Assembly: GCF_012927265.1 (NCBI RefSeq)
Contig: NZ_JABBGF010000001.1
Coordinates: 432,502-496,501 of the forward strand
Direction of reading: 5' to 3'
DNA length: 64,000 nt
Source of the DNA: Chryseobacterium cheonjiense
GTDB taxonomy: Bacteria > Bacteroidota > Bacteroidia > Flavobacteriales > Weeksellaceae
Part shown: positions 34,870 through 44,101 of the stretch, in pieces
How positions within the stretch are numbered: position 1 is the first letter of the stretch
Layout: each line of letters starts with the position of its first letter
The notes under the pieces: model-generated
Database searches by the model: none
What the model was told of the DNA's origin: nothing
Seen by the model: only the letters and a program-made list of their open reading frames with translations
Made by a program: the position numbers and the translations under genes

Positions 34870-35044
34870 GGGCGTGTCCCTCATTCAAAGCTAAACCTCA
34901 TAGGTTTTAAAAACCTATGAGGTTTCCCCTGACAATTCGGGTCGGGCTGCTTTGGGGTACGCTTCGCTTCCGTACTCGCTCGTTCCTCGCTCGCACCGGC
35001 TCCTTCGTCGCCGCCCGCCGCATCCCTCACGCGAAGGTGGCAAT
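34870..35044. repeat. GC-rich interspersed repeat R2, copy B
   Basis: It shares with copy A (13328) the blocks GGGCGTGYCC, GGTCGGGCT, CTCGTTCCTCGC and ATCCCTCACGCGA in the same order. At the site where copy A has a GC palindrome, copy B has an unrelated 16-base palindrome AAACCTCATAGGTTTT / AAAACCTATGAGGTTT (34893-34925). Frames across it are not protein-like. Confidence 0.7.
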
Positions 35045-35097
35045 TCAAAAAAAGCTTTTCAGATATAAATTTGATAACAGTGAACTATTTTATAATT

Positions 35098-35330
35098 TCC
35101 CACAGATTGCACAGATTAAACAGCTCACACAAATAATTATGTATTATTTCTTCCTGCGTGTAAAATACAGTATAAAAAATCTGCGCCATCCGTGAAATCT
35201 GCGGGAAAATCAAAATATTACATCATCAACCCAACACATTTCATTCCTAAGCATCTCAACAATTTTTAACATAAGCTTTTAGGATAAAATAATCTGCGCC
35301 AATCCGTGGAAATCTGTGGTAAAAAAATCA
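35098..35330. repeat. Degenerate CACAGATT / ATCTGCG repeats before the TonB receptor gene
   Basis: CACAGATTGCACAGATT near 35101, AATCTGCGCCATCCGTGAAA near 35178 and AATCTGCGCCAATCCGTGGA near 35290 belong to the same family as 13545-13830. The stretch shows no ORF and no exact promoter box for the receptor. Confidence 0.6.
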
Positions 35331-35395
35331 CAAGACCACCATAAAATTTTAAAAATATTAGAATAAAAAGAACAATTTTTGCTTACACAACAGCA

Positions 35396-37426
35396 ATGAA
35401 AAAAATCTACATTCTTCTGCCAACAATTTTTACAGCTTTATTATCGGCACAGAAAAGAGACTCTGCAGAACTGATCTCAGAAGTGCAGATTGATGCCTAC
35501 AAAAAGCCGGCAGCTTTTATTTCTTCCACTAAATCAGTGTCTGTCGTTTCAGAAAATCTGATCAACCAGAATCCACCGGAAAGAATGCTGGAATCTATCA
35601 ACCAGATTGCCGGTGCAAGGATGGAAGAACGCTCTCCCGGAAGTTACCGCATTTCTCTTCGCGGCAGCACCCTCCGTTCTCCGTTCGGTGTGCGGAATGT
35701 AAAAGTGTATCTGGATGATTTTATTTTTTCAGATGCTTCGGGAAATACCTATTTTAATGTGATTTCTCCGGAGCTCATCAAAAGAATGGAAATTTATAAA
35801 GGACCTGAAGGTGGCGATTACGGAGCCGTTACAGGCGGAACCGTACTCCTGAAAACCACAAGTTCCGAAAATACGTCCGCTAATCTCGCGGTGGGAAGCT
35901 ATGGAACTTTTAATCAAAGCTTTAACCTTTCCAGACAATTGGGAAAACATTTTGTTGAAATTTTTCAGAATTATTACCAGACAGATTCCTACCGCGAACA
36001 GTCTAAAGTTTTACGAAAACAAATATTCCTGAAAGATAATTTTCAATATTCAGAGCAAGGTCTTTTAAAAGCCATGATTTTGTATGCTGATCTTGATTAC
36101 CAGACGCCGGGCGGACTCACTTTAGAGCAGATGGAACTCAACAGGAAGCAGGCAAGACCCGCTACAAAAACAGTTCCCGGTGCTAAAGATCAGGATGCAG
36201 GAATTCGTAATAAGATGATTTTAGCAGGGCTTTCAAACGAGTATAATTTTAATAGGAATTTTTCACATTTCATTCTTGTTCAGGGATCTTACGTAGATTT
36301 TGAAAATCCGTTTATCACCAATTTTGAAAACCGTTTTGAGAAAAATATCGCTCTGCGTACTCACTTTAATTATGAGAAAAATTGGACAAATATCTCTTTG
36401 GCGTACCGTCTCGGTTTTGAAGGAGGAATCAATGATATTCAGGTTAAGAATTATGATAATAATCGCGGAACAGAAGGTAATCCACAGAATTTCGATAAGA
36501 TTAAAAATACCTCCGGATTTTATTTCCTTTCGCAAAAGCTCAATATTGCCGGCAAACTTTTCACTGATATTTCTTTAAGCCTGAACTCAAATGCTTATGA
36601 ATGGGAAAGAACGTTTCCCCGTCCCGAAAACGGAAGGGTTCAGTTTAAAAACCAATGGCTGCCTAACTTCGGATTAAATTATCTTATAGGAAAAGGCTTT
36701 TCGGTGCGTGCAAAAATAGGGAAGGGTAATTCTGCACCGACCAATGAAGAAATACGTGCATCCGATCAGCAGTTTAACGTAGATCTTATGCCGGAATACG
36801 GGTGGAATAAAGAATTCGGAATACGGAAACAGTTCGGAAATTCAATTTTCTTGGAAGGAAGTTATTTTGATTTCAGGATGAAAGATGCCATTGTTAGACG
36901 ACAGAATGATGCTGGTCAGGAATTTTTTGTTAATTCCGGAGAAACTGTTCAGAAAGGTATAGAGTTGTTGTTGGAATCTAAAAGTTTTAATCTTAAAAAT
37001 AATATTTTCAGCTTTTTTAAATTCAGAATGTCGGGAAGTTTTTACCGGTTTACCTTTGAAAATTACCGCCAGAACGATGCTGATTATTCAGGAAATGATC
37101 TGACTGGTGTCCCAAGGACGACTGTAAACAGCCTGCTGAACTTTGTTTTGTTTAAAAAACTTGCTGTAGATTATTCACATTTTTACACCTCAAAAATCCC
37201 ACTGAACGATGCCAATTCCGTGTGGTCGGAACCCAGTCTTGTGGGAAATATACAGTTCAGATTTCCATTTGAGCTTGACAGAACAAGACTAAATTTGTTC
37301 CTGCAGATACAAAATCTTTATAATGAAGATTATGTTTCCGGCTTTGATATCAATGCTTTCGGGAATCGCTATTATAATCCGGCTGCTAAAAGGAATTTTA
37401 TTTTCGGAGTAAAGATGGATTTTTAA
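35396..37426 (+). CDS. TonB-dependent outer-membrane receptor
   Basis: The protein has 676 aa with signal peptide MKKIYILLPTIFTALLSAQ. The plug domain lies at about 40-160 (SVSVVSENLINQNPPERMLESINQIAGARMEERSPGSYRISLRGS...GVRNVKVYLDDF...MEIYKGPEGGDYGAVTGGTVLLKT). A 22-strand-type barrel follows and ends in the aromatic FIFGVKMDF. No carboxypeptidase-like N-terminal extension or SusD partner is present, so it is more like a siderophore or metal receptor than a SusC glycan importer. The ligand is unknown. It stands alone, with ypdA converging from downstream. Confidence 0.88.
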   Translation: MKKIYILLPTIFTALLSAQKRDSAELISEVQIDAYKKPAAFISSTKSVSVVSENLINQNPPERMLESINQIAGARMEERSPGSYRISLRGSTLRSPFGVRNVKVYLDDFIFSDASGNTYFNVISPELIKRMEIYKGPEGGDYGAVTGGTVLLKTTSSENTSANLAVGSYGTFNQSFNLSRQLGKHFVEIFQNYYQTDSYREQSKVLRKQIFLKDNFQYSEQGLLKAMILYADLDYQTPGGLTLEQMELNRKQARPATKTVPGAKDQDAGIRNKMILAGLSNEYNFNRNFSHFILVQGSYVDFENPFITNFENRFEKNIALRTHFNYEKNWTNISLAYRLGFEGGINDIQVKNYDNNRGTEGNPQNFDKIKNTSGFYFLSQKLNIAGKLFTDISLSLNSNAYEWERTFPRPENGRVQFKNQWLPNFGLNYLIGKGFSVRAKIGKGNSAPTNEEIRASDQQFNVDLMPEYGWNKEFGIRKQFGNSIFLEGSYFDFRMKDAIVRRQNDAGQEFFVNSGETVQKGIELLLESKSFNLKNNIFSFFKFRMSGSFYRFTFENYRQNDADYSGNDLTGVPRTTVNSLLNFVLFKKLAVDYSHFYTSKIPLNDANSVWSEPSLVGNIQFRFPFELDRTRLNLFLQIQNLYNEDYVSGFDINAFGNRYYNPAAKRNFIFGVKMDF

Positions 37427-37494
37427 TTACACAAACAGTTTTAAGTCAGAAAATCTGAGTGATTTGTGTAATTTGCGGAAGCTTTTTGCTTGAA

Positions 37495-38457
37495 CTACTT
37501 TGAGAGAATATCCCCAATAATCATTTCCGCATGAATTCTGGAATTTTCAATAAACCAGAGATGCGTGTCTTTTCCTCCGCATACAACCCCGGCAAGATAT
37601 AAATTCGGAATATTGGTTTCCATTGTTTCATTATTGTACAAAGGGTTGAGACATTCTCCCTGTAGCTCAATTCCGGAATTTCTCAGGAAGTCAAAGTCGG
37701 GAAGATAGCCCGTCATCGCCAGCACAAAATCATTTTCGATTTCATTAATTTTACCCTTTTCGTCTTTAAAAATAACCGTTTTTTCCTTGATTTCCATTAA
37801 TTCAGAATTGAAATGAGCGCTAATACTTCCTTCTGAAATCCTGTTTTCAATATCAGGCTTTACCCAATATTTTACACTCTTGGAAATTTCAGAATGCCGG
37901 ATAATCATCGTTACTTCAGCGCCCTTTCTGTATGTTTCCAGGGCAGCATCAACCGCAGAATTGCTGGATCCAACGACAACGATTTTCTGTTTTGCGTATG
38001 GGTAAGGTTCGGTATAATAATGTTTTACTTTAGGCAAATTTTCTCCCTGAATATTCATCATATTCGGAATATCGTAAAACCCTGTTGAGATGATGACGTT
38101 TTTAGCCGTATATTTTCCTTTGGTTGTTTCAATATTGAAAAACTCTTCTTGGCGAATTATTTTTTCTACTTTTTCATAAAGATTGATGTTGACATCCCTT
38201 TGCCTTGCAATGCCTTGGTAATATTCCAATGCTTCCTGTCTTCCGGGCTTCGGGGCTGTAGAAATAAAAGGAATTCTACCGATTTCAAGCTTCTCGGCAG
38301 TGGAGAAAAACCGCATATACAAAGGGTAGTTATATAGCGAGTTAACAATTGTTCCCTTTTCGATAATAACATAGCTGAGATTATTTTTCTGGGCCTCCAG
38401 CGCACAGTTCAGTCCTATCGGGCCACCTCCGATGATGAGAATATCCAACGTTTCCAT
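37495..38457 (-). CDS. ypdA: YpdA-family FAD/NADPH bacillithiol-disulfide reductase
   Basis: The protein has 320 aa. The FAD-binding motif is IIGGGPIGLNCALEA at the extreme N-terminus and the NADPH motif is VVVGSSNSAVDAALE at about 160-175. The YpdA-specific YMRFFSTAEKLEIGRIPF and the C-terminal GVVCGGKDTHLWFIENSRIHAEM are clear. There is no CxxC redox pair, as in other YpdA proteins. It is expected to recycle oxidised bacillithiol. The start is fixed by the Rossmann motif, and a -7 box ends only five bases before it, implying a very short or absent leader. Confidence 0.85.
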   Translation of the reverse strand: METLDILIIGGGPIGLNCALEAQKNNLSYVIIEKGTIVNSLYNYPLYMRFFSTAEKLEIGRIPFISTAPKPGRQEALEYYQGIARQRDVNINLYEKVEKIIRQEEFFNIETTKGKYTAKNVIISTGFYDIPNMMNIQGENLPKVKHYYTEPYPYAKQKIVVVGSSNSAVDAALETYRKGAEVTMIIRHSEISKSVKYWVKPDIENRISEGSISAHFNSELMEIKEKTVIFKDEKGKINEIENDFVLAMTGYLPDFDFLRNSGIELQGECLNPLYNNETMETNIPNLYLAGVVCGGKDTHLWFIENSRIHAEMIIGDILSK

Positions 38458-38461
38458 AACA

Positions 38462-38469
38462 CAAAATTA
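38462..38469 (-). promoter_or_regulatory. Promoter -7 box TAATTTTG abutting the ypdA start
   Basis: Exact TAnnTTTG on the minus strand. The box ends five bases before the ATG, so the transcript may be leaderless. No -33 match. Confidence 0.4.
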
Positions 38470-38617
38470 CAAAAATGAAGCAGGAAAACCGGTCTTAGAA
38501 CTCACAAAAAACAATACTTCCGATATTTAATATCTATCCGAATTTGTATAATGAGAAACTGCCTAATCTGAAAGGTGGTATTGTTTTTGGAGAATTCAGA
38601 AAGACATTTTTAAAATC

Positions 38618-39262
38618 ATGAAAAAGATATTCTTTTTGATCATTATCCTAAGTTCGGTAGCCTGTAAGAAAAACCCTCAGAAATTTGTCAATGATCATAC
38701 AGATTCTTCCGGAAAAGTTACTGACAGTGCCAAAAACACAATCCTGAATAATGCCTTGGTAAGCAAAGAAGAATCGCTCAAAAAGTTGAATGAGGGAATT
38801 ATTCATTCTCTGAAAGAGAAAAATTACAACAATTTTTCAGAATATATACATCCTCAGAAAGGAGTTCGTTTTTCCATGTATGCTTTTATAAATCCTGCAG
38901 AGGATAAAAAATTTTCTAAGGCTGATTTTAAAAAATATCAGCCTGGCAAAACCATTTTTACGTGGGGCTCTATGGACGGGAGCGGAGATCTGTACAAAAC
39001 CACCATTAATGATTATCTCGGAAAATGGGTCTATTCAACAGATTTTGCGATGGGACAATTTTCATTAAACGAATTTCAGGGCAGTGGAAACTCACTGAAT
39101 AATTTAAAGAAAATATATCCTGACGCTGATTTTACGGAAAATTTTATCAAGGGTTCCGAAGCAAATGCAGGCATGGACTGGAAATGTCTCCGTCTTGTTT
39201 TTGAAGAATATCAGGGCAAATATTATCTGGTCGGGGTTATTAATGACCAGTGGACGATTTAA
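38618..39262 (+). CDS. Lipoprotein of unknown function
   Basis: The protein has 214 aa. The signal peptide with lipobox SVAC predicts lipidation at Cys17, followed by KKNPQ. A low-complexity linker (about 20-45) precedes one globular domain (SLKKLNEGIIHSLKEKNYNNFSEYIHPQKGVRFSMYAF...YLVGVINDQWTI). The FSEYIHPQKGVRFS...Y...GSGD pattern resembles uncharacterised lipoproteins of Bacteroidota. No function can be assigned. It stands alone between ypdA and a convergent glycosyltransferase. Confidence 0.75.
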   Translation: MKKIFFLIIILSSVACKKNPQKFVNDHTDSSGKVTDSAKNTILNNALVSKEESLKKLNEGIIHSLKEKNYNNFSEYIHPQKGVRFSMYAFINPAEDKKFSKADFKKYQPGKTIFTWGSMDGSGDLYKTTINDYLGKWVYSTDFAMGQFSLNEFQGSGNSLNNLKKIYPDADFTENFIKGSEANAGMDWKCLRLVFEEYQGKYYLVGVINDQWTI

Positions 39263-39312
39263 AAATTAGGTATAACTTTAACCTTAATCTTAGCCTTAAT
39301 TAAATCTTAGCC

Positions 39313-40623
39313 TTATTCCAAAATCTCAGCCAGCCTCTTCGTAAGATTCCTTCTGGAAAACTGCTCAATGTTTGTTGTATTTTCAGAAAGATTCCCATTT
39401 TTCCAAAGCTTGAATTTTTCCAGTATAAAATCTTTGATTGTATCGGTATCATCATAACTGAAATGCATTCCTGCCTGAGTTTCATTTAATATTCTTGAAA
39501 CATCCGCATCATCCGGACCAAAAGAAATAATCTGTTTTCCGGTTGCAAGATATTCAAAAATTTTCCCCGGAATGATTCCCTTAGATGATTCGTTCGGGAA
39601 ATTGGTAATCAATAAAATATCGGAGGTCTGCATTTCTTCGATTGCTTTATCGTGCGACAAATAACCAAGATTCAGGATATGATTTTTTAAGGCTGAATTT
39701 TCTATATCAGTTAAAATTTTATCATCAATTCTTCCTGCAAATTTCAGGACAAAATTTTTGGCAAAATCTGCATTCTGACACACAAGATCATTAAGCGCTT
39801 TCCAGAGATTTTCCGGATTTCTCAGTTGTTCGAGCACACCGATATAACTCAATGTGAAAGCTGAAGTGTTTGAGGGGCAGATCGGTTTAGAGTCTGAGCT
39901 TATTGTTTGTGAATCGGTTTCATCAAATCCATTCGTAATACAAAACGAATTGGCTCCGTTTTTCCTGAAATTTTCTGCGTCGGTGTAACTTGTAGCCAAA
40001 GTAATATCTGCATTCCTGAAAACTTCACTTTCCAGTTGGCGATGCTTCCGGTCGGAGCTTTTGGTTAATTTCAAATGTTTGTAATAGGAAATCTCGGTCC
40101 ACGGATCTCTGAAATCGGCGATCCATTTTAGGTGGGGAAGCTTTTTTTTGAGGTTTAAACCAATCAGATGAAGCGAATGCGGCGGTCCCGAGGTTACAAC
40201 GACATCTATTTTGTTTTCTTTTAAATAATGTTCTAAAAATTTAACGGAAGGTTTCACCCAGAAAACCCTTGCATCCGGAATGAAAAAATTACCTCTTACC
40301 CAGATCGAAAGCTTAGACTTCCAACTCTGGTTTTTACCGACGTCAAATTGCCCGGCTTTGAATTTTTTATTGCTTTTGTTGAGTTTTTCGGCAAGCTGGT
40401 AAGGCTCCCAGATTTTTGTTTTTACGATTTCAAGATCTTTTGGAACATCCTTCATTAAGCTGTCATCCAATAAAGGATAGCTCGGGTTTTCCGGAGTGTA
40501 GACCACTGGTTTCCACCCGAAATCAGGGAGATATTTCGCAAATTTCAACCATCTTTGCACACCAGGACCTCCCGCCGGCGGCCAGTAATAGGTGATGATG
40601 AGTATTTTTTTCGGAGAGTTCAT
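39313..40623 (-). CDS. GT4-like family glycosyltransferase
   Basis: The protein has 436 aa with the GT-B layout. The N-terminal KILIITYYWPPAGGPGVQRWLKFAKYL and VVVTSGPPHSLHLIGLNLKKKL...WIADFRDPW blocks belong to the glycosyl-transferase 4-like domain. C-terminal GT1-type motifs are FTLSYIGVLEQLRNPE, LKFAGRID and the nucleotide-sugar loop SSKGIIPGKIFEYLATGKQIISFGPDDAD. It probably acts on surface polysaccharide or protein glycans. An inverted-repeat element sits directly upstream, and it may be transcribed with the yfhO-like gene. Confidence 0.85.
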   Translation of the reverse strand: MNSPKKILIITYYWPPAGGPGVQRWLKFAKYLPDFGWKPVVYTPENPSYPLLDDSLMKDVPKDLEIVKTKIWEPYQLAEKLNKSNKKFKAGQFDVGKNQSWKSKLSIWVRGNFFIPDARVFWVKPSVKFLEHYLKENKIDVVVTSGPPHSLHLIGLNLKKKLPHLKWIADFRDPWTEISYYKHLKLTKSSDRKHRQLESEVFRNADITLATSYTDAENFRKNGANSFCITNGFDETDSQTISSDSKPICPSNTSAFTLSYIGVLEQLRNPENLWKALNDLVCQNADFAKNFVLKFAGRIDDKILTDIENSALKNHILNLGYLSHDKAIEEMQTSDILLITNFPNESSKGIIPGKIFEYLATGKQIISFGPDDADVSRILNETQAGMHFSYDDTDTIKDFILEKFKLWKNGNLSENTTNIEQFSRRNLTKRLAEILE

Positions 40624-40634
40624 TTATAATTATT

Positions 40635-40775
40635 TTTAACCGCAAAAGATGCAAAAGATGCAAAAGATGCTTGTTGTTTTAGTGTTCAAAAGAGAGCAAA
40701 ACTCAAAGAATACATTTTGCAAACTTTTGAATAAACTTTTCAATATTATCTTCTTTTGTTTCTTTTGCGGTTAAA
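40635..40775. repeat. 141-base element with perfect 15-bp inverted ends (TTTAACCGCAAAAGA)
   Basis: The left end is TTTAACCGCAAAAGA and the right end its exact reverse complement (40761-40775). Inside each end a nine-base unit iterates: GATGCAAAA three times on the left, CTTTTGTTT-like on the right. It has no ORF and sits between a GxxExxY gene and a glycosyltransferase gene. Confidence 0.65.
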
Positions 40776-40811
40776 TGATATATTATTTTTTAGTCATATT
40801 GATCAAAGTAC

Positions 40812-41198
40812 TTATTTATAAATGTCTCCTGACCAAAATGATAAATATTTAACATTAAAATTTACAAGAATTCCTTTTGGAGCTTTTAATAAATTGATGT
40901 AATTTATAACCTGAGCTTTATGTATTTCCAAGATAGATGATACGGATTTTATTTCCAGAACAATTAAATCTTCAATTAAAAAATCGCATTTAAAATCACA
41001 ATTTAAATTTTCATTTTTGTAAACCACAGGAATTTGAAATTCAGATTTGTATTCAATATTTCTTAATTTAAATTCCTTTTCCAAAGCTCTATGATACACA
41101 ATTTCTGCCAGTCCTGCACCCAAGATCTTATGAACCTCAATGCAGGCTCCGTTAATTCTATAGGTAAGATCGGTTATGTACTTTTGGGTAATCATCAA
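40812..41198 (-). CDS. GxxExxY family protein
   Basis: The protein has 128 aa. The family motif is in LGAGLAEIVYHRALEKEF (G-x-x-E-x-x-Y), with the nuclease-like core CDFKCDFLIEDLIVLEIKSVSSILEIHKAQVINYINLLKAPKGILVNFNV, which resembles a PD-(D/E)xK arrangement (D...E-x-K). The family is widespread, multi-copy in some genomes and functionally uncharacterised. It lies 34 bases behind the yfhO-like gene and just ahead of a short inverted-repeat element. Confidence 0.85.
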   Translation of the reverse strand: MMITQKYITDLTYRINGACIEVHKILGAGLAEIVYHRALEKEFKLRNIEYKSEFQIPVVYKNENLNCDFKCDFLIEDLIVLEIKSVSSILEIHKAQVINYINLLKAPKGILVNFNVKYLSFWSGDIYK

Positions 41199-41232
41199 TA
41201 TACAGCTTTTCAGAATTTAAACCTCTAAAATA

Positions 41233-43767
41233 CTAAATAGCCTCAACTTGTCTTTTGTCTCTTTTGTTGTAAAGAACATAAATTCCGACTCCACTCAAAA
41301 GAATAAACAATCCGAAGCAAATTAATGAAATCCACTTACCTTTTTCTATGACTTCCGGTTCGAAAAACATCCTTATGTTGTGGTTTCCTGCAGGAACATG
41401 TACCGCACGGAGAAGATAATCTGCCTTGATATACGGAACTTCTTTTTCATCAATTAAGAATTTCCATCCATGAGGATAATAAATCTCTGAAAATACAGCG
41501 AGCTGCGGTGTCTTTGATTGAGATTTAAATTCCAGTTCGTTCGGTTGGTATTTCGTTAAATTGATATAAGCTGTAGAGTCTGGCTGAACCGTTTTTCCGT
41601 CAAAATATTTTTTATCAGATGAAGCAATAACTGCGGTTTTCTTACTGTCGATTACACCAATTGATTTGATTTCCTGATTGGGCGATTCTACAAATTTAAG
41701 GTCGCTTACAAACCATGCGTTGCCGTTGGCCTTCGGGTTTGGAATGGCCTGTGGCTGCTCCGGACCACCCAACACCAGATATTTTGCATTCAGAAGATTC
41801 AAGATATTCGGAACTTTTACAGAATCCATAATCTGGAAATATTCATTGATCACATCATCATACCTTCTCAGTTTCACTGCGTGATATCCACCGATGGAAG
41901 ATTTAAAGTAAGAGGTATTGGTTTCGCTGAACGTTCCTAAAATATTATTGAAAATTCTGTAATGCGTTTTGTCTTTTTCAGCAATGGTTTCCAATGTCTT
42001 GTTGACGTTTACATTTGCCAGGATCGGTTCAAGATTCGGATTTCCCTGAACTTTGTCTGCCATAAGGTCTGAGCTTTCCGTCTGAAAAGGATTTTCTGCA
42101 AATATTTTATCAACATAATTATCATCATTAAGGTAACGTTTGTTGACGGTCCAAAGATCAAATAAACTTACGATTCCAATGATTACCAAAGCAATATTCT
42201 GATTGAGTTTCTGCTTTAAAACCATAAATAAAGCACCTACAGCAATTGCAACATAAATAAAGGCTTTAATGGCATCAATCCTGAATAGTTTGAACCGTTC
42301 TTCAACCAGATAATCCAGTAGGAAAGGGGGAAGATATGTTTTTTCATTCTCGGTATGGAATCCTAATAAAGATTTACCAAAAATTAGTAAAATCAGTACA
42401 AAACCAAGCGTTCCGCCTCCAACATAAAGAAGAATTTTCTGCTTGTATTCCTGGGTTAATTCATTGTCTTTAAAAAATCTGTACAATCCGATAATTGCAA
42501 TTAAAGGAAATAAAAGCTCTACAACCACCAAAATAGATGACGGAGCCCTGAATTTATTATAAAAAGGAACGAAGTCAATAAAAAAGTCGGAAAGCGCCAT
42601 AAAATTGCTTCCCCAGGCTAAAAAGATCGTCAGAACCGTTGCTCCAAGAATCCAGTAACGGTATTTTTTCCAGGCAAAGAAAAAACCTAAAAGCGCTAAA
42701 AAGCAGACAATTGCTCCCTGATAGGCAGGTCCTGAAGTTCCCGGCTGGTCCCCCCAATAGGTAATGCTTCCGAAACCTTTGGAAATTCTGTCCATCTCAG
42801 CCTGAGAGCCGACATTTTCCTGAACAAGCTCCTGTACTCTGGTCATCATTTCCTTTCCTTCCGGCTCCTGGCTTCCGCCGCCCATCAGTCTCGGAATGAA
42901 AAGGTTCAGGGTCTCCAGTTTTCCGTAGCTCCACATCAGCATACTTTCTTTATCCATCCCCGAATTTCCTCCGGTGTTGCTGTCGTTTGTTAAGATCTGC
43001 TTTCCTCGAACTGTTTCTTTCACATATTCGGAGTTGGCCATGATTCTCTGGGAGTTCATTCCGACACCGATAATGCATGCAGCAGCGATAATTCCTGATG
43101 AAATCAGAAAATGTTTCATCGGAATTTTTTTCTGAATGGCGCGAATTAATTCAGACAAGAATAAAAATCCTAACGCCAGGAACAGATAATACGTCATCTG
43201 TGGGTGGTTCGCTGCAATCTGAAGTCCCATAAAAAGGGTAGTTACAATGAATCCCCAGATATATTGTCTCCGGATGTAGACGAGTAAAATTCCGGCAAGA
43301 AGCGGCGCAAAATATTCAATGGTATTTATTTTACCGTTGTGTCCTGCCGCAATGGCGATATAAAAATAGGTGGAAAGACCAAAAAAAGACGCTCCCAAAA
43401 GAGCATATTTCCAGTTTCTGACGGCAACCATTCCTAATAAGAAAAAGCCGGCGAAAAGCATAAAAATATAATTGACCGGCCTCGGGAAAAAGTTGAGGGC
43501 AGAATCTATATTTTTAATAATATCTCCTTTAAAACGGCTTCCCATCTGATAGGTAGGCATCCCTCCAAACATAGAGTCGCTCCAGTAGGTTTCTTTTCCG
43601 GTGTCGGCTCTGTAATCAATAAGTTCTTTTGCGCCACCTCGATATTGCACGATATCATGCTGGAAAAGCTGTTTTCCCGTAAAAACAGGAGTGGAGTATA
43701 AAAATGCTAAAACTATAAATGCAATTATTGAAATCGCAATATAAATCAAGTTTTTATTTTTCGCCAT
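41233..43767 (-). CDS. YfhO-family large membrane protein (GT-C-like)
   Basis: The protein has 844 aa. An N-terminal membrane segment is followed by a periplasmic loop (FQHDIVQYRGGAKELIDYRADTG...WSDSMFGGMPTYQM) and a dozen or so further membrane segments up to about residue 540. A soluble periplasmic domain follows (TLETIAEKDKTHYRIFNNILGTFSE...SIGGYHAVKLRRYDDVINEYF), and a last membrane segment (ISLICFGLFILLSGVGIYVLY) precedes a basic tail. YfhO proteins are thought to transfer glycosyl groups to envelope polymers or lipids. Ten bases separate it from the DUF4834 gene. Confidence 0.85.
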   Translation of the reverse strand: MAKNKNLIYIAISIIAFIVLAFLYSTPVFTGKQLFQHDIVQYRGGAKELIDYRADTGKETYWSDSMFGGMPTYQMGSRFKGDIIKNIDSALNFFPRPVNYIFMLFAGFFLLGMVAVRNWKYALLGASFFGLSTYFYIAIAAGHNGKINTIEYFAPLLAGILLVYIRRQYIWGFIVTTLFMGLQIAANHPQMTYYLFLALGFLFLSELIRAIQKKIPMKHFLISSGIIAAACIIGVGMNSQRIMANSEYVKETVRGKQILTNDSNTGGNSGMDKESMLMWSYGKLETLNLFIPRLMGGGSQEPEGKEMMTRVQELVQENVGSQAEMDRISKGFGSITYWGDQPGTSGPAYQGAIVCFLALLGFFFAWKKYRYWILGATVLTIFLAWGSNFMALSDFFIDFVPFYNKFRAPSSILVVVELLFPLIAIIGLYRFFKDNELTQEYKQKILLYVGGGTLGFVLILLIFGKSLLGFHTENEKTYLPPFLLDYLVEERFKLFRIDAIKAFIYVAIAVGALFMVLKQKLNQNIALVIIGIVSLFDLWTVNKRYLNDDNYVDKIFAENPFQTESSDLMADKVQGNPNLEPILANVNVNKTLETIAEKDKTHYRIFNNILGTFSETNTSYFKSSIGGYHAVKLRRYDDVINEYFQIMDSVKVPNILNLLNAKYLVLGGPEQPQAIPNPKANGNAWFVSDLKFVESPNQEIKSIGVIDSKKTAVIASSDKKYFDGKTVQPDSTAYINLTKYQPNELEFKSQSKTPQLAVFSEIYYPHGWKFLIDEKEVPYIKADYLLRAVHVPAGNHNIRMFFEPEVIEKGKWISLICFGLFILLSGVGIYVLYNKRDKRQVEAI

Positions 43768-43777
43768 GTGATGGTTA

Positions 43778-44017
43778 TTATCTTTTATTTTCGGAATTAC
43801 CTTTATCAGTGCTGTCTTTTACTTCTTCGTAATCTACGGTTTCAGCATCCCAGTTGATATTGTTTTTATTTGAGTTTTGTATATCCTGCTGCTTATTATT
43901 TTGATTGTTATTATTAAATCTATAACTATAAAATGTTTTAAAGAATATCCTTTTAAGAATATTCCATACAAAGAAAATAATAATGGCGGCCAATACCAGC
44001 TCAAAAATATATTTCAT
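43778..44017 (-). CDS. DUF4834-like small membrane protein
   Basis: The protein has 79 aa from MKYIFELVLAAIIIFFVWNILKRIFF, a single membrane segment. An Asn/Gln-rich hydrophilic tail follows (NNNNQNNKQQDIQNSNKNN), ending WDAETVDYEEVKDSTD. The in-frame ATG eight codons earlier would put charged residues before the helix and is not preferred. The WDAETVDYEE(V/I) tail matches DUF4834 proteins of Bacteroidota. It is probably translated with the yfhO-like gene. Confidence 0.7.
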   Translation of the reverse strand: MKYIFELVLAAIIIFFVWNILKRIFFKTFYSYRFNNNNQNNKQQDIQNSNKNNINWDAETVDYEEVKDSTDKGNSENKR

Positions 44018-44101
44018 AATAATTAAATGTTTTGGGTTCAAGGTTTAAAGTTTTATTTACAGAATTGAAAACTTAAACCTCGAACCTTGAATTTGAAACT
44101 T

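Noticed and set aside
34917..35195. 92-codon frame across repeat R2 copy B
   Set aside because: Translation of the repeat and the adjacent CACAGATT motifs; not conserved in frame with copy A.
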